A stretch of 14,685 nt of DNA from Nanobdellota archaeon (GCA_018901625.1 JAHIEM010000098.1:1-14685), one strand, 5' to 3'. Numbered from the stretch's first letter, positions 1-8,733 are shown. The notes: a model not told the origin generated them from the sequence alone. Program-made: numbers and translations.

Positions 1-2
1 AT

Positions 3-464
3 AAGGCTGCTCTGGGAATATGCGAAAAGCATGGGCTTTCCCCCATGGGCTTCTTTATGATAGGTTCGCCGTATGAGACCCTAGAAGACATGGAAAAAAC
101 AGAGGATTTTATCAGAAATTATTGCAAAGAAAGATTTATACTGTATCAGACAATCGCTTATCCTGGGACTGAGGTATGGAATTATGCTTTAAAGAATAAG
201 ATTATCCAGGAGGATATGTACGAAAGAAAGACAAAGGAGTTCATAACAAAGGATGCGCGTTATCTTTTAACAAAAGAGGTCTCAAGAGAAAATTTTGAGA
301 AAATTTATAAGCGAATAAATTCGCTGCATACCAAGAAGGCAGGATTAGATATAGCTGAAAGTTTACGAAATATTAAACTAAAAAACATGATTTTCATGCT
401 TAATCTAACTTTCATAAAGAAGGCTATAAATCTCAGAAAGAGGTTTTTAAATAGAATATGGTAA
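3..464 (+). CDS. Radical SAM protein, C-terminal part (5' end outside window)
   Basis: The reading frame is open from base 3, so this is the end of a longer gene; the first internal Met is at base 45. The visible 153 residues include FFMIGSPYETLEDM and, about 30 residues later, a YPGTEVWNYAL segment. Both are typical of the last third of radical SAM domains in B12-binding or MiaB-like enzymes (usual forms are GxPGET and PGTxLY). The CxxxCxxC cluster and any B12 domain would lie upstream and are not visible. The tail is lysine-rich and may be amphipathic. The stop codon overlaps the next gene by 7 nt, which suggests co-transcription and translational coupling with the methyltransferase-like gene. 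The substrate cannot be deduced. Two complete radical SAM genes on the other strand suggest a shared surface or lipid modification theme, which is inference. Confidence 0.8.
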   Translation, partial: KAALGICEKHGLSPMGFFMIGSPYETLEDMEKTEDFIRNYCKERFILYQTIAYPGTEVWNYALKNKIIQEDMYERKTKEFITKDARYLLTKEVSRENFEKIYKRINSLHTKKAGLDIAESLRNIKLKNMIFMLNLTFIKKAINLRKRFLNRIW

Positions 465-1171
465 AAATGGGAATGATATGTCTTAGGAGGGGATTTGGAA
501 GTATTGTTAAAAAGTTTAACAGAAGGTTCAAAAAAGAAGGTTTTTTCTATCTTGTTGTTTTATGGAGAGTATTTGTAAACTACATTGTGAGGTTTTTTAG
601 AAATGATACTTTTGTCTTTCAGAATAAGAGGTATAAATATTTCTATGATGCTTATAATCACACCTGGGCAAACGAAAGAGCAATAGAAATTCCGATTATT
701 CTTGGTGAGCTAAGAAAGTCAAAAGTACAATTTTTGGAGATAGGAAACGTACTGGGCCATTATGTAGATATTCCGCATGAAGTAATAGACAAATATGATG
801 TTTCTCCCGGAGTAATTAATGACGACGCGGCCACATTTCAATCGAAGAATAAGAATAGTTTGATAATAAGTATTTCTACTCTGGAACATGTTGGTATTGA
901 TGAAGAACCAAAAGAGCAAGATAAAATAAATTTGGCTATTCAGAATATTATAAGAAACCTCAAGGAGGGAGGAAAGAGCATTATAACTGTTCCAATAGGA
1001 TACAACTGTTGTTTGGATAAGTTAATTGAAGAGGGCAAACTGTTTAGTCATAGGCTCTTCTTTAAAAGAAGGCTCTTTAATGTTTGGAAGCAGTGCGATT
1101 GGGAGGATGTTAAAGCAAGCAAATTTAGCGAAGATGCCAGGGGTTTGGCTATACTTTATATCGAAAAGTAA
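458..1171 (+). CDS. Class I SAM-dependent methyltransferase-like protein
   Basis: This 237-residue protein has a class I methyltransferase layout. LEIGNVLGHY (residues 93-102) sits where motif I (E/DxGxGxG) normally binds SAM. ISISTLEHVG (137-146) matches the post-II segment, and NLKEGGKSIITVP (167-179) matches the strand after the 'LkpGG' turn. Motif I is degenerate, with G-N-V-L-G in place of GxGxG, so activity is likely but not certain. The basic N-terminal 45 residues carry a hydrophobic stretch that may associate with membrane. The start ATG at 458 overlaps the upstream stop; in-frame ATGs at 467 and 473 are alternatives. Similar proteins occur in glycan and O-antigen-type clusters, which fits the flippase and glycosyltransferases next door. 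The acceptor substrate is unknown. Confidence 0.65.
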   Translation: MVKMGMICLRRGFGSIVKKFNRRFKKEGFFYLVVLWRVFVNYIVRFFRNDTFVFQNKRYKYFYDAYNHTWANERAIEIPIILGELRKSKVQFLEIGNVLGHYVDIPHEVIDKYDVSPGVINDDAATFQSKNKNSLIISISTLEHVGIDEEPKEQDKINLAIQNIIRNLKEGGKSIITVPIGYNCCLDKLIEEGKLFSHRLFFKRRLFNVWKQCDWEDVKASKFSEDARGLAILYIEK

Positions 1172-1237
1172 AACTAATTCGCTCTATAATAACTTTATTT
1201 TTCTAACATAATAATAATCTTAATAAAGGCAACAAAA

Positions 1238-1352
1238 CCCTACTCGATGTTAAATATGACAGATATTAACTTAAAATGAGGGTAGTTTTAAGCATATAGC
1301 CCCGGATATACGGCAGTATAAGACTGCTTTCAGGATAGACGTTTAATCGAGA
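1238..1352. ncRNA. Possible small structured RNA or processing/termination element between convergent genes
   Basis: The gap between two convergent genes (1172-1372) contains nested complementary segments. An outer stem pairs 1243-1248 and 1251-1254 with 1342-1351 (10 bp, 2-nt bulge). Inside it are hairpin 1270-1276/1286-1292 (7 bp, 9-nt loop) and hairpin 1313-1317/1323-1327 (5 bp, extended by a G-U). An alternative 6-bp pairing, 1304-1309 with 1352-1357, would compete with or cross the outer stem. No strong TATA box decides a strand, and I recognise no known family. In AT-rich DNA some of these pairings arise by chance, so this is tentative. Confidence 0.3.
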
Positions 1353-1372
1353 TATCCCTATGCCTCTATGAG

Positions 1373-2971
1373 TTAAAATTTGGATTTTTTGGGACATCTG
1401 GATATCCTCCTCCAAATAGCATTGATAATGATTATGTCATTCTCGTCTAAAGAATTAGAGACAAGAGTCAGAATCGCATTAACAGCCAAAAAGCTTAACA
1501 CTAAAAGCGCTACAAAAAGAAGATTTTGCGATGGGAAAAAAGCTCTGAGATAAAACAAAACAACTCCGGGAATTATGCCGATTATAAAAAGTTTTATCAT
1601 TTTCAGCCTCATAGGTATAATCCCAATGTTCTTTTTTGCCTGAAAGAAAAACAATAAACTTAAAGATACTACTGAGATGGTCGTAGCTATTGCTGCTCCG
1701 TTTATTCCTAAAGAATTGTCAATCCCTAATATAGATGGCAGAGGTATTAAAAGAACATTAAGTATGATGTTCATAATTGAAGCGATGATGATGTCTACGA
1801 GTATCAATTTAGATTTTCCAATCATTGAAAGAAGATTGTTTGAAATAATGCCTATTGAAGCTATAAATGACCCAAATATTAAAATTCTTAAGGCATTTTC
1901 AGCAATAAGATATTGGCTTCCAAATAAGATATTTATTGCTGCACCTGGAAAAATAAATATCAAAATAAAAATAGGGAGATTTACCATAAATATCCATTTC
2001 CCAATTTGTTTGCTAAGCTGATTTATTAATTCAAAATTGTTTTTTGAATAATGCCGGTTGATCATTGGAAAGAATAACTGCATAAAAATTTCAGGTATTA
2101 TCGCTAAAAGAAGAGCTATTGGGACTGCAGCATTATAAAATCCTACTGCTTCTGCTCCTTTGAAATAACCCAAAAAGAAAGAGTCTACCCAATAGAAGAT
2201 TATTGAGACTATTCCTAAAAAGAGTAATGGAATAGAGTAAGATAAAAATCCTTTCCTTACTTTAAGTTTGCATTTTTTAGATAATTTTGATTTTAAGAAT
2301 AATCCTGGAATCTTGTATCGGCAAACCGCATAAGACGCTATTAAAACAGCCAGAAATCCTAAGCAATAAGAAACAATTGCAGAAGGGGCATTGAATCCTA
2401 GCAATATCAAAATAGCAAGGATTAAAACCCTCATAACATTTTGAAGAATATTAAAAATAAAAGAATGATAACTTATTAGTTCGTAACTCTTTATTGCCTC
2501 TAAAAAGATTCCGGAAAGAATCGCTATCGGAACAAAAAAACTTAAAATCTTTATCCAGATTATTAGGTCTATGTTGTGAAAAATGTTAACTGCGATGAAT
2601 TCTGAAAGAAAAAACAAAAATAAGGCAGAAATAACACTTGTTATGAGCAATACTTTTTTTGTAAATCTAAATAAATAAGATAATTGATTGCTTTCGTTTT
2701 TTCCACGGTATTGTGGAATAAACCTTGCCAACCCTGATGTTAGGCCTAGCAAAGAAAAAGTTATAGTCATCCCGAAAATCATAGTGGCCAATGAAAATAA
2801 ACCATACACTTCTGGACCATAATATCTTGCAATAGTTATCCGAAAGATATAAGCTAAAATTTTTGAGATGAAAATCCCCACAAAAACAATGAGGGATGTT
2901 TTTGCTATTAACTTTAAGTTACTCTCTACGTCAAACTTATTGATTTTGTTCCCTTTTTTCATTTTTATCAT
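1373..2971 (-). CDS. Polysaccharide/lipid flippase (Wzx/MurJ-like, MOP superfamily)
   Basis: This 532-residue multi-pass membrane protein has about 12-14 hydrophobic segments. The N-terminal segment (AYIFRITIARYYGPEVYGLF) is characteristic of the polysaccharide biosynthesis/MATE-type family: a conserved arginine in TM1 followed by a GxxxYGxF-type turn. The C-terminal half contains the internal repeat, with helix 7 near 'LFLGIVSIIFYWVDSFFLGYF' and the conserved FYNAAVPIA stretch. The family moves polyprenyl-linked oligosaccharides or other large lipids across the cytoplasmic membrane. It lies 121 bp downstream of the radical SAM pair on the same strand, and has its own promoter-like box. Start: the ATG at 2971 is preceded by a TATA-like AATAAAAA at about -25; the fourth codon is a second Met and the only close alternative. 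The exact cargo is unknown. Confidence 0.85.
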   Translation of the reverse strand: MIKMKKGNKINKFDVESNLKLIAKTSLIVFVGIFISKILAYIFRITIARYYGPEVYGLFSLATMIFGMTITFSLLGLTSGLARFIPQYRGKNESNQLSYLFRFTKKVLLITSVISALFLFFLSEFIAVNIFHNIDLIIWIKILSFFVPIAILSGIFLEAIKSYELISYHSFIFNILQNVMRVLILAILILLGFNAPSAIVSYCLGFLAVLIASYAVCRYKIPGLFLKSKLSKKCKLKVRKGFLSYSIPLLFLGIVSIIFYWVDSFFLGYFKGAEAVGFYNAAVPIALLLAIIPEIFMQLFFPMINRHYSKNNFELINQLSKQIGKWIFMVNLPIFILIFIFPGAAINILFGSQYLIAENALRILIFGSFIASIGIISNNLLSMIGKSKLILVDIIIASIMNIILNVLLIPLPSILGIDNSLGINGAAIATTISVVSLSLLFFFQAKKNIGIIPMRLKMIKLFIIGIIPGVVLFYLRAFFPSQNLLFVALLVLSFLAVNAILTLVSNSLDENDIIIINAIWRRISRCPKKSKF

Positions 2972-2992
2972 GTTTATTTAAGCTAAAGTTGG

Positions 2993-3000
2993 TTTTTATT
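2993..3000 (-). promoter_or_regulatory. Putative TATA box of the flippase gene
   Basis: AATAAAAA read on the minus strand is centred 25.5 nt before the ATG at 2971. The spacing matches other promoters in the window and implies a leaderless transcript. The box itself is weak. Confidence 0.4.
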
Positions 3001-3092
3001 TCTTCTGTTTTAGAAGTCTATTAAACTAAATTTGGGAAGTCTTGACAGGATTATAAAGATACAGCTAAACTTAAGTACATCCAAGTAATATA

Positions 3093-4493
3093 TCACCATC
3101 CTAACTTAAGGCTTTTCATAAAATAATAGATGTCAAAAAAGAGCTCTCCAGTTTTCAGATCTCTTATAAGCCGGCTAAGAAGATATCTTGGAGAAAAGAG
3201 AATATCTTTCCAAAATTTGCGATAGTATTCATTAATTTCCTGATTTGTAAGAGAAGGATGTTTGTAAACTCTGATTTGCGAATGAAATGAGTAATCTTCC
3301 CAATTTTTAGTTAGTATCATTCCCTTTTTGTCCCATTCGTCAAAAAGCGGGGTGTTTGGAAGAGGAAGCAAGATGCTTATTTTTGGCAATGTTGGCATTA
3401 CTTCTTTCATTAAATCTATTGTCTTCTGCATGCTTTCTTTTGTTTCTCCAGGCAGCCCGACCATGCAAAATGCGATTGTTTCTATACCTGCTTTATGGGC
3501 CAGCCTGAAAGCATTCTTTATCTGTTTGACAGTCATGCCTTTGTTGATTAATTTTAAAACATTGTCATCTCCGGATTCTACACCAAAAGCAACACGATAG
3601 CATCCGGCTTTTTTTAATTTGTTCATTAGTTCTTGGTCAACTCTATCAACTCTTATGCCGTTAATCAGTGTCCATGGGAAAATTATTTTTTTTCTTATTA
3701 TTTCTTCGCATATTCTTTTGGCTCTTTGAAGATCTGTTGAAAACATGTCATCCATGACGTGGATTTCTCTAAAACCGGATTCAATCATTAATTCAATTTC
3801 TTCTATAACTCTGTTGACTGATTTCTTTCTAAAGCATCTGCCAAAAGTGCATTTGCTGCAGTAAACACATCCATAAACACATCCTCTGCTGGTCTCTAAT
3901 GGTCCTACAGGATTTTTTTTTGATGAGATTCGCGGAGTGTGATATTTCTTTAAGTCAAAAAGATGCCATGCCGGGAGCGGCAGAGAGTCTAGGTCTGAGA
4001 TAAGCTCTCTTCTTTTGTTAGTTATTATTTTACCTTTCTCTTTATATGATATTCCTTTTATCTTTTTTAGAGGCATGCCTTTGCAGATTTGTCTCATAGT
4101 CTGCTCGCCTTCACCAATAACTGCAATGTCTATTTGAGAATCTCTCAAAGTTTCTGCTGGAAGGGCAGATGTATGCGGGCCTCCGGAAATGCAGATTAAA
4201 TTTGGTTTTATTGATTTAGAAAATGAGGCTATCTTAAATGCTTCTTTCGCCAAGGGGGTTGTAAAAGTTAATCCGAGATAGTCTGGTGAAAAGGATAACA
4301 TCTCTTTTTTCAAGTCTTTTAGAGGGCAATCTGATATTCGCATATCCAGGATTTTAACTTGATGTCCTTCTTCAAGTATAACTGATGAGATACTGGCAAG
4401 AGACAGCGGCGGCATCATTGGAAGCGCTAATCCAATTTTTGTTTTTTTAAAGAGATTTTCTGTTTCAGGAACATTAACTAATAAATATCTCAT
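3093..4493 (-). CDS. B12-binding domain radical SAM protein
   Basis: A 466-residue enzyme. Residues 1-145 form a cobalamin-binding Rossmann-like domain: the start MRYLLVNVP, KILDMR at 47-52, and SGGPHTSALP at 103-112, the usual B12-radical-SAM pattern. The radical SAM cluster motif CVYGCVYC gives C205, C209 and C212 for the 4Fe-4S cluster. It is followed by HVMDDMFS (245-252), an INGIRVDRVD strand and FGVESGDD, all standard for the TIM barrel. Members of this superfamily methylate unreactive carbons or rearrange lipids, tetrapyrroles and natural products (e.g. BchE, HpnP). The ATG overlaps the upstream stop as ATGA, so it is translationally coupled to its paralogue. Subfamily and substrate cannot be assigned. 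The context of GT2, GT-C and flippase suggests lipid or glycan-lipid modification, which is inference. Confidence 0.88.
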   Translation of the reverse strand: MRYLLVNVPETENLFKKTKIGLALPMMPPLSLASISSVILEEGHQVKILDMRISDCPLKDLKKEMLSFSPDYLGLTFTTPLAKEAFKIASFSKSIKPNLICISGGPHTSALPAETLRDSQIDIAVIGEGEQTMRQICKGMPLKKIKGISYKEKGKIITNKRRELISDLDSLPLPAWHLFDLKKYHTPRISSKKNPVGPLETSRGCVYGCVYCSKCTFGRCFRKKSVNRVIEEIELMIESGFREIHVMDDMFSTDLQRAKRICEEIIRKKIIFPWTLINGIRVDRVDQELMNKLKKAGCYRVAFGVESGDDNVLKLINKGMTVKQIKNAFRLAHKAGIETIAFCMVGLPGETKESMQKTIDLMKEVMPTLPKISILLPLPNTPLFDEWDKKGMILTKNWEDYSFHSQIRVYKHPSLTNQEINEYYRKFWKDILFSPRYLLSRLIRDLKTGELFFDIYYFMKSLKLGW

Positions 4494-5863
4494 TTTAGAG
4501 ATTTTTTAAACAAGCTAAGCCCATTTAAGAGATGTGTTTTAAATTGGAACCATGTCCTCATCGATATGGCTTGCTTTGCTAGATAAGGCAGCCTGAAATA
4601 AAAACTTTTAATCGCGTACCTATAAAGATTTAATATTTCCTCTTCAGACAAAGAGGTTAAGTTGATAAATTCCTTGGAGGAATCAAATCTTGAATTTAAG
4701 TCTAATTCAGAATTTTTTTCCAGCTTTTTTCTCAAATCTGAGCCATACCTTGGGACATATAAATTAAATGACGCGTAATCTGCCTCGATTTCTTTTGAAA
4801 GATTAATAGTTGCCATGATGTCTTCCATCGTATCTCCGGGCAAAGCGAGCACAAATGACGCAAGAGTTTTTATGCCGATTTCTCTGCATAATCCAAAGAC
4901 TTTTTTTATTTGAGTTATAGATGTTCTTTTTTGGAAGCTGTCAAGCCTTTCCTGTTTGCCTGATTCAACTCCAAAGAAGATAAGATAGCATCCTGCTTTT
5001 TTCATAAGCTGGAGAGATTCTCTGTCTACATTGTCCACTCTTCCTTCGCAAGACCAGGAAATCTTTATATTATTTTTTATAATGAACGTGCAAATGTCCA
5101 TCACAAATGCTTTATTTGTAGTAAAATTAAAATCTCTGATAAATATCTCTTTAAAGCCTTTTTTGTACAGATGCATGATCTCTTGCTTAGACTCGGAGAG
5201 ATTTCTTATTTTATATCCAATATTTCCAGAAGCGCAAAAGGAGCATTTGTACGGGCATCCATAGTTGAATAATATCGGGGCAATTTTTTTGTGAATTGAA
5301 TATGGAATTGAATATGAATTCAAGTTGAATAGCTCTAAATTAGCCATGCCATAAGAAAATTCACTTGATTTAAGCACCCCATTAAAGACAACAGCGCTTC
5401 CAAGTTTATAGCAGATGTCTTTAATTTTCTTATTTTCAGGGTTTTTCAAATATTCAATTATTTGATGGGAAGTGAAATCCAGCAAGATTGCATCGACAAA
5501 TTTATTTTTAATAACTTTTTCTTTTTCAAAAAAGGCGATGTCTCCAATTAAAATAATTCTTGAATTTTGGAGAGAATCCTTTACATTTTTGAGAAATGAC
5601 ATTTCTTCATTAAAGCCAATAGAGGAAACAAGGCAGATTATTGAATCTGGATTCATTGCTTTGATTTTGCTCAATGTTTCTCTGTTTGAAATCTTGCTTG
5701 CTACTGCGTCAATAACTCTTACCTCAAATTCCTTTAACAAGCCTGACAAAACTATGAGGTCTATGGGCGGCCAGTAATAATCTGCTTTACTAGATGAACT
5801 GCACAAAAAGTCTCTTTGGAGATTATTTTTTGCCGGAGGATTTAGCAATAAAACACGATTCAT
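4490..5863 (-). CDS. B12-binding-like radical SAM protein (paralogue of downstream gene)
   Basis: A 457-residue enzyme with the same plan as its downstream neighbour. The N-terminal B12-like domain begins MNRVLLLNPP; WPPIDLIVLSGLL and VRVIDAVASK follow, but the usual GGxHxS loop is replaced by LIGDIAFFEKE, so cobalamin binding may be weakened. The radical SAM motif CPYKCSFC gives C203, C207 and C210. RDFNFTTNK, SCEGRVDNVD and FFGVESGKQE mark the barrel, and the C-terminal region has the LALPGDT motif. Both ends overlap neighbours through ATGA (5860-5863 and 4490-4493), so GT2, this gene and the next radical SAM gene form one tightly coupled operon. It is diverged from the other copy and is probably not redundant. 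The substrate is unknown. Confidence 0.85.
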   Translation of the reverse strand: MNRVLLLNPPAKNNLQRDFLCSSSSKADYYWPPIDLIVLSGLLKEFEVRVIDAVASKISNRETLSKIKAMNPDSIICLVSSIGFNEEMSFLKNVKDSLQNSRIILIGDIAFFEKEKVIKNKFVDAILLDFTSHQIIEYLKNPENKKIKDICYKLGSAVVFNGVLKSSEFSYGMANLELFNLNSYSIPYSIHKKIAPILFNYGCPYKCSFCASGNIGYKIRNLSESKQEIMHLYKKGFKEIFIRDFNFTTNKAFVMDICTFIIKNNIKISWSCEGRVDNVDRESLQLMKKAGCYLIFFGVESGKQERLDSFQKRTSITQIKKVFGLCREIGIKTLASFVLALPGDTMEDIMATINLSKEIEADYASFNLYVPRYGSDLRKKLEKNSELDLNSRFDSSKEFINLTSLSEEEILNLYRYAIKSFYFRLPYLAKQAISMRTWFQFKTHLLNGLSLFKKSLK

Positions 5864-6564
5864 ATTTTTAGCCTGAGTTTAAATAGGAATATAAAATTTT
5901 TTAATGCGTGGAGATAATTGAGCTTGCTTTTCCCTACCCTAGGCCTGTATGTGATTGCAATTTCTTTTGACTTAAGTTTTTTAAATGCCCTTATTTTGAT
6001 TTCTTCTGAAAACGCCATATCTCTATTTTCCAAGCCAAGCTTTTTGACTTTATTGAGATCAAAACACCACATGCCGCTTTGATTGTCTTTAAGTCTCAAT
6101 CCAAATAGCAAGTTCCCAACCAGAGTAAGAATCTTGTTCCCAATATAGTGCGAAAGAGACATAGAGCTCTTTTCTAGATCTGCAAATCTGTTTGTAGTTA
6201 TGAAGTCAAGATTCTCTTTGATTAGAATGTCTAAAATGTTTGGAGCAATCTCTAAGGGGTATGTGGCATCTGCATCGCCTGTGATTACAATATCTCCAGA
6301 AAGACGGGATATTGCATAGATATACTGAAAGCCATAGCCTTTTTTTGGAGACTGAATCACAGTAATTTTTTTTAGCCTGGCAAGCTCGACAGTCCTATCT
6401 CTGCTTCCCCCGTCAACTATGGCTATCTCGCATTCAAACCCCATGCTTCTTACTTTTTCTATAGGGATTTTGTCTATTGTTCTGCTAATTGCTTCTTCTT
6501 CGTTCAAAGTTGGCAGAAGAAATATTACTTTCTTTTTAGTAGAAGTTTTTGAATTCTTGACCAT
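5860..6564 (-). CDS. Family 2 glycosyltransferase, dolichyl-phosphate sugar synthase-like
   Basis: A 234-residue soluble GT-A fold enzyme. The N-terminal nucleotide-sugar site is LLPTLNEEEAI (16-26) with DGGSRDRT (51-58). The metal-binding DxD motif is DADATYP (97-103). DNQSGMW (160-166) and the acidic FSEEIKIRA segment (185-193) complete the pattern of dolichyl- or polyprenyl-phosphate mannose/glucose synthases. It lacks the C-terminal membrane domain seen in some homologues. It would load a sugar from a nucleotide donor onto a polyprenyl phosphate, the kind of donor used by the PMT-type transferase encoded just upstream. It heads an operon with two radical SAM genes and has its own TATA box 26 nt before the ATG. 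The exact sugar is not determinable. Confidence 0.88.
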   Translation of the reverse strand: MVKNSKTSTKKKVIFLLPTLNEEEAISRTIDKIPIEKVRSMGFECEIAIVDGGSRDRTVELARLKKITVIQSPKKGYGFQYIYAISRLSGDIVITGDADATYPLEIAPNILDILIKENLDFITTNRFADLEKSSMSLSHYIGNKILTLVGNLLFGLRLKDNQSGMWCFDLNKVKKLGLENRDMAFSEEIKIRAFKKLKSKEIAITYRPRVGKSKLNYLHALKNFIFLFKLRLKI

Positions 6565-6585
6565 TGTTAGAATTAAATCCGGGCA

Positions 6586-6593
6586 GTTATAAA
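6586..6593 (-). promoter_or_regulatory. TATA box of the GT2-radical SAM operon
   Basis: TTTATAAC on the minus strand is centred 25.5 nt upstream of the GT2 ATG (6564). It sits just past the stop codon of the preceding GT-C gene, so the operon can start independently of that gene. A leaderless transcript is implied. Confidence 0.6.
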
Positions 6594-6594
6594 C

Positions 6595-8400
6595 TTATTT
6601 GTCCTTTAGTAGTTTATAAAAAAGAAGAGGTACTGAAGCTATAGCAAATAGTATCGAGAAGTAGAGTGAAGCATGCGCTGTAAGGTTTAGCAGAGAATCA
6701 AAGCCAGAATTAACTTCATAATAATCAAAAGCCCGGGCAGGTGAGAGATATCTTCTTACTGGATAGAAGAAAAATTCATGGGTTTGATCTACTTGAGAGA
6801 GAACTGCAGGATTTAGGGCGAGATGAGTATCATAAACTGTGAAGTAAGGAGCATTCTTAATTTCATATCCTCTTCCCCCCCCACCAGTTATATCTTGTTT
6901 AGTAGATATATTTTCAAAAAAAGAGATTATATCCTCTGTTGATTTATTAAAATCAGGCTGGTCTTTTATTGATCCCCAGCCGCAATCATCAGGGACACAC
7001 TCTATGAACAATGTGTGAATATTTGAAGGGTTGCCTGGCAAATCTTGGCTTGCTTGTATAACCGCAGGCAAAAGAGAAGATTCTACATAATGCTTGTCAT
7101 TGAACATCCATGCAATTGTTCCTCGATAGATTCTAGAGTCTACCACTATTAGTGTATTTGAATCTACAGAAGAGATTGTAAACTCCCTCATTTTGCCAAC
7201 TGCGCTTCTGGATGAAAGATTTTCCCAGATGACTGAAAAGGTGAATATTAAAATTATTAGCATTAAAATTAAGAGAATGCTCTTGTGTCTAAACCCCTTG
7301 CCTAAAAACTCAGATAGTCTTGCCAAAGAAATTCCTCCAAAAATAGAAAAGAGAGGCATGAAAGAAGTATAATGGGTCGGTAAGAGGATAGACACGGCGA
7401 TAATCACCAGGGGAAGAATAATTAGCGATATGAGAAACCAAAGAAAGAATCTTTTCTCTTTAAATAGCCTAAATGCTAGAAAAATTCCGCAGATGCCTAA
7501 TAAAAGTATTAGGGGGTCGTTTTTTAAGAGATAATCAATAATCACCGCTTTAATTGAATTTGGGGCGCTTCCTAAGTTAAATCCAGTCTCGTGCGCAAGA
7601 CCTGCGCCCTGATAGAATGTTTGGTTTATGTTAAAATACATTGAGAAAGGAAGGTCTACGATTCCTTTTTCTTTATAGAGAAAATAGTTGTAAGATAAGA
7701 CTGGCAAAAAGAGCAAAATAATGATTACTGCAGAGATGATTACCCTGGCTAAATTTTTCTTGAAAGCAACTTTATCAGTCTTATAGTTTTTGTATAGAAT
7801 TAGAGTCATGAAAAATGCAAAAATTATTGAGAAAACCCCAGCAATTATTTTTATGAGCAGAGCAATACCTAAAAAGAGAGATGCTAGAATAGAAATTTGT
7901 TTTTTTGTTTGGTACTCTTTTATAAAAAAATAAGCGGCAAACAAAATAAAGAACATCATTGCCTGATCCATGTAAACTGCGACCCATGAGATTTGGAAAG
8001 CTGAAACTGCTAATAAGAAAGAAGAAATTAGTGCAATTTTCTTATTAAAGAGAAGACTTGATATCAAAAATACCAGAATTATGGTCAATCCTCCATAAAA
8101 AAATGAGAGAAATCTTGCGCTGAAAAGAGTAACATTAAAAATCTTATAGGACAGGTCTGTTAAAAAAAACCATATGGGGCATTGAGTCATGCTACTTAGG
8201 GCGTTTAAATTTATAAATCCAATTGCGTGCGTTCCGTGAACCATTTCGTCTGCAACAGGAGGCATATTGCGAGCTACAAAAAATCTGAGAACAATTCCTA
8301 TCAAAAGTATTACTAATAAGTATTTCCGAGAATCATCAGAGAAAATAAAGTCTATCGCCTTGTCAACAAGCCCTCTTTTTTGTTTGTCTTCCTCTCCCAT
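6595..8400 (-). CDS. GT-C glycosyltransferase, PMT/ArnT-like (GT39/PMT_2), multi-pass membrane protein
   Basis: About 601 residues with 10-12 transmembrane helices, then a soluble outer domain and a final anchor helix. The first external loop has the MPPVADEMVHGTHAIG segment; the acidic DE pair is the catalytic region of protein O-mannosyltransferase and ArnT-type enzymes, which use polyprenyl-phosphate sugars. A large hydrophilic C-terminal domain (about residues 380-570) precedes the last helix. I chose ATG 8400 over an in-frame TTG at 8415, because TTTAATAA (8422-8429) is centred 25.5 nt before 8400, the spacing seen at other genes here. The N-terminus is charged and cytosolic. It probably transfers a lipid-linked sugar, possibly made by the downstream GT2 product, to a surface protein, lipid or glycan. 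The acceptor is unknown. Confidence 0.82.
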   Translation of the reverse strand: MGEEDKQKRGLVDKAIDFIFSDDSRKYLLVILLIGIVLRFFVARNMPPVADEMVHGTHAIGFINLNALSSMTQCPIWFFLTDLSYKIFNVTLFSARFLSFFYGGLTIILVFLISSLLFNKKIALISSFLLAVSAFQISWVAVYMDQAMMFFILFAAYFFIKEYQTKKQISILASLFLGIALLIKIIAGVFSIIFAFFMTLILYKNYKTDKVAFKKNLARVIISAVIIILLFLPVLSYNYFLYKEKGIVDLPFSMYFNINQTFYQGAGLAHETGFNLGSAPNSIKAVIIDYLLKNDPLILLLGICGIFLAFRLFKEKRFFLWFLISLIILPLVIIAVSILLPTHYTSFMPLFSIFGGISLARLSEFLGKGFRHKSILLILMLIILIFTFSVIWENLSSRSAVGKMREFTISSVDSNTLIVVDSRIYRGTIAWMFNDKHYVESSLLPAVIQASQDLPGNPSNIHTLFIECVPDDCGWGSIKDQPDFNKSTEDIISFFENISTKQDITGGGGRGYEIKNAPYFTVYDTHLALNPAVLSQVDQTHEFFFYPVRRYLSPARAFDYYEVNSGFDSLLNLTAHASLYFSILFAIASVPLLFYKLLKDK

Positions 8401-8421
8401 TAGGAATTGAGCCAAAGCTAC

Positions 8422-8429
8422 TTATTAAA
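8422..8429 (-). promoter_or_regulatory. Putative TATA box of the GT-C gene
   Basis: TTTAATAA on the minus strand is centred 25.5 nt before ATG 8400 but only about 10 nt before the alternative TTG 8415. It therefore supports the ATG start. Confidence 0.5.
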
Positions 8430-8445
8430 TTTGTTGTTAAGCATC

Positions 8446-8727
8446 TTATGCAAACAAACTAAATGCTCCTTTTTGAATAAGAATTAGTGTGGCAGTTATC
8501 ACTATAATCTGAGGAATATGAAATGAGAGTGATAAAAACATTATCAGAGAAACCAGGATATCTATTACTGATGCAACATCTGCTGAAATCACGAATATCA
8601 GCCCCTTGACTAGGAGGTATACTGCTAGAATCAGTATCAGGTTAGAGGGGATAATTCCAAAAATTCCAAATACCCAGAACAATAATGCGGCGAGCATGTC
8701 AAATATTCCGAGAATTTTTACTATCAT
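8446..8727 (-). CDS. Small multi-pass membrane protein downstream of secD (unknown function)
   Basis: I do not recognise this 93-residue protein. It is almost entirely hydrophobic, with three to four predicted transmembrane helices (roughly residues 2-25, 28-48, 50-72 and 73-90) and only a few charged residues (K4, D10, K41, D50, D56, K86). There is no signal peptide apart from the first helix. Its ATG is 6 nt after the secD stop on the same strand, so it is very likely the third cistron of secF-secD. That position invites the idea of an accessory subunit of the SecDF complex, but nothing in the sequence shows it. It could equally be a generic small membrane protein. Confidence 0.65.
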   Translation of the reverse strand: MIVKILGIFDMLAALLFWVFGIFGIIPSNLILILAVYLLVKGLIFVISADVASVIDILVSLIMFLSLSFHIPQIIVITATLILIQKGAFSLFA

Positions 8728-8733
8728 TTCAAT

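Noticed and set aside
6595..8415. TTG start at 8415 for the GT-C transferase.
   Set aside because: ATG 8400 has a TATA-like box at the usual 25.5 nt, whereas TTG would place that box only about 10 nt upstream.
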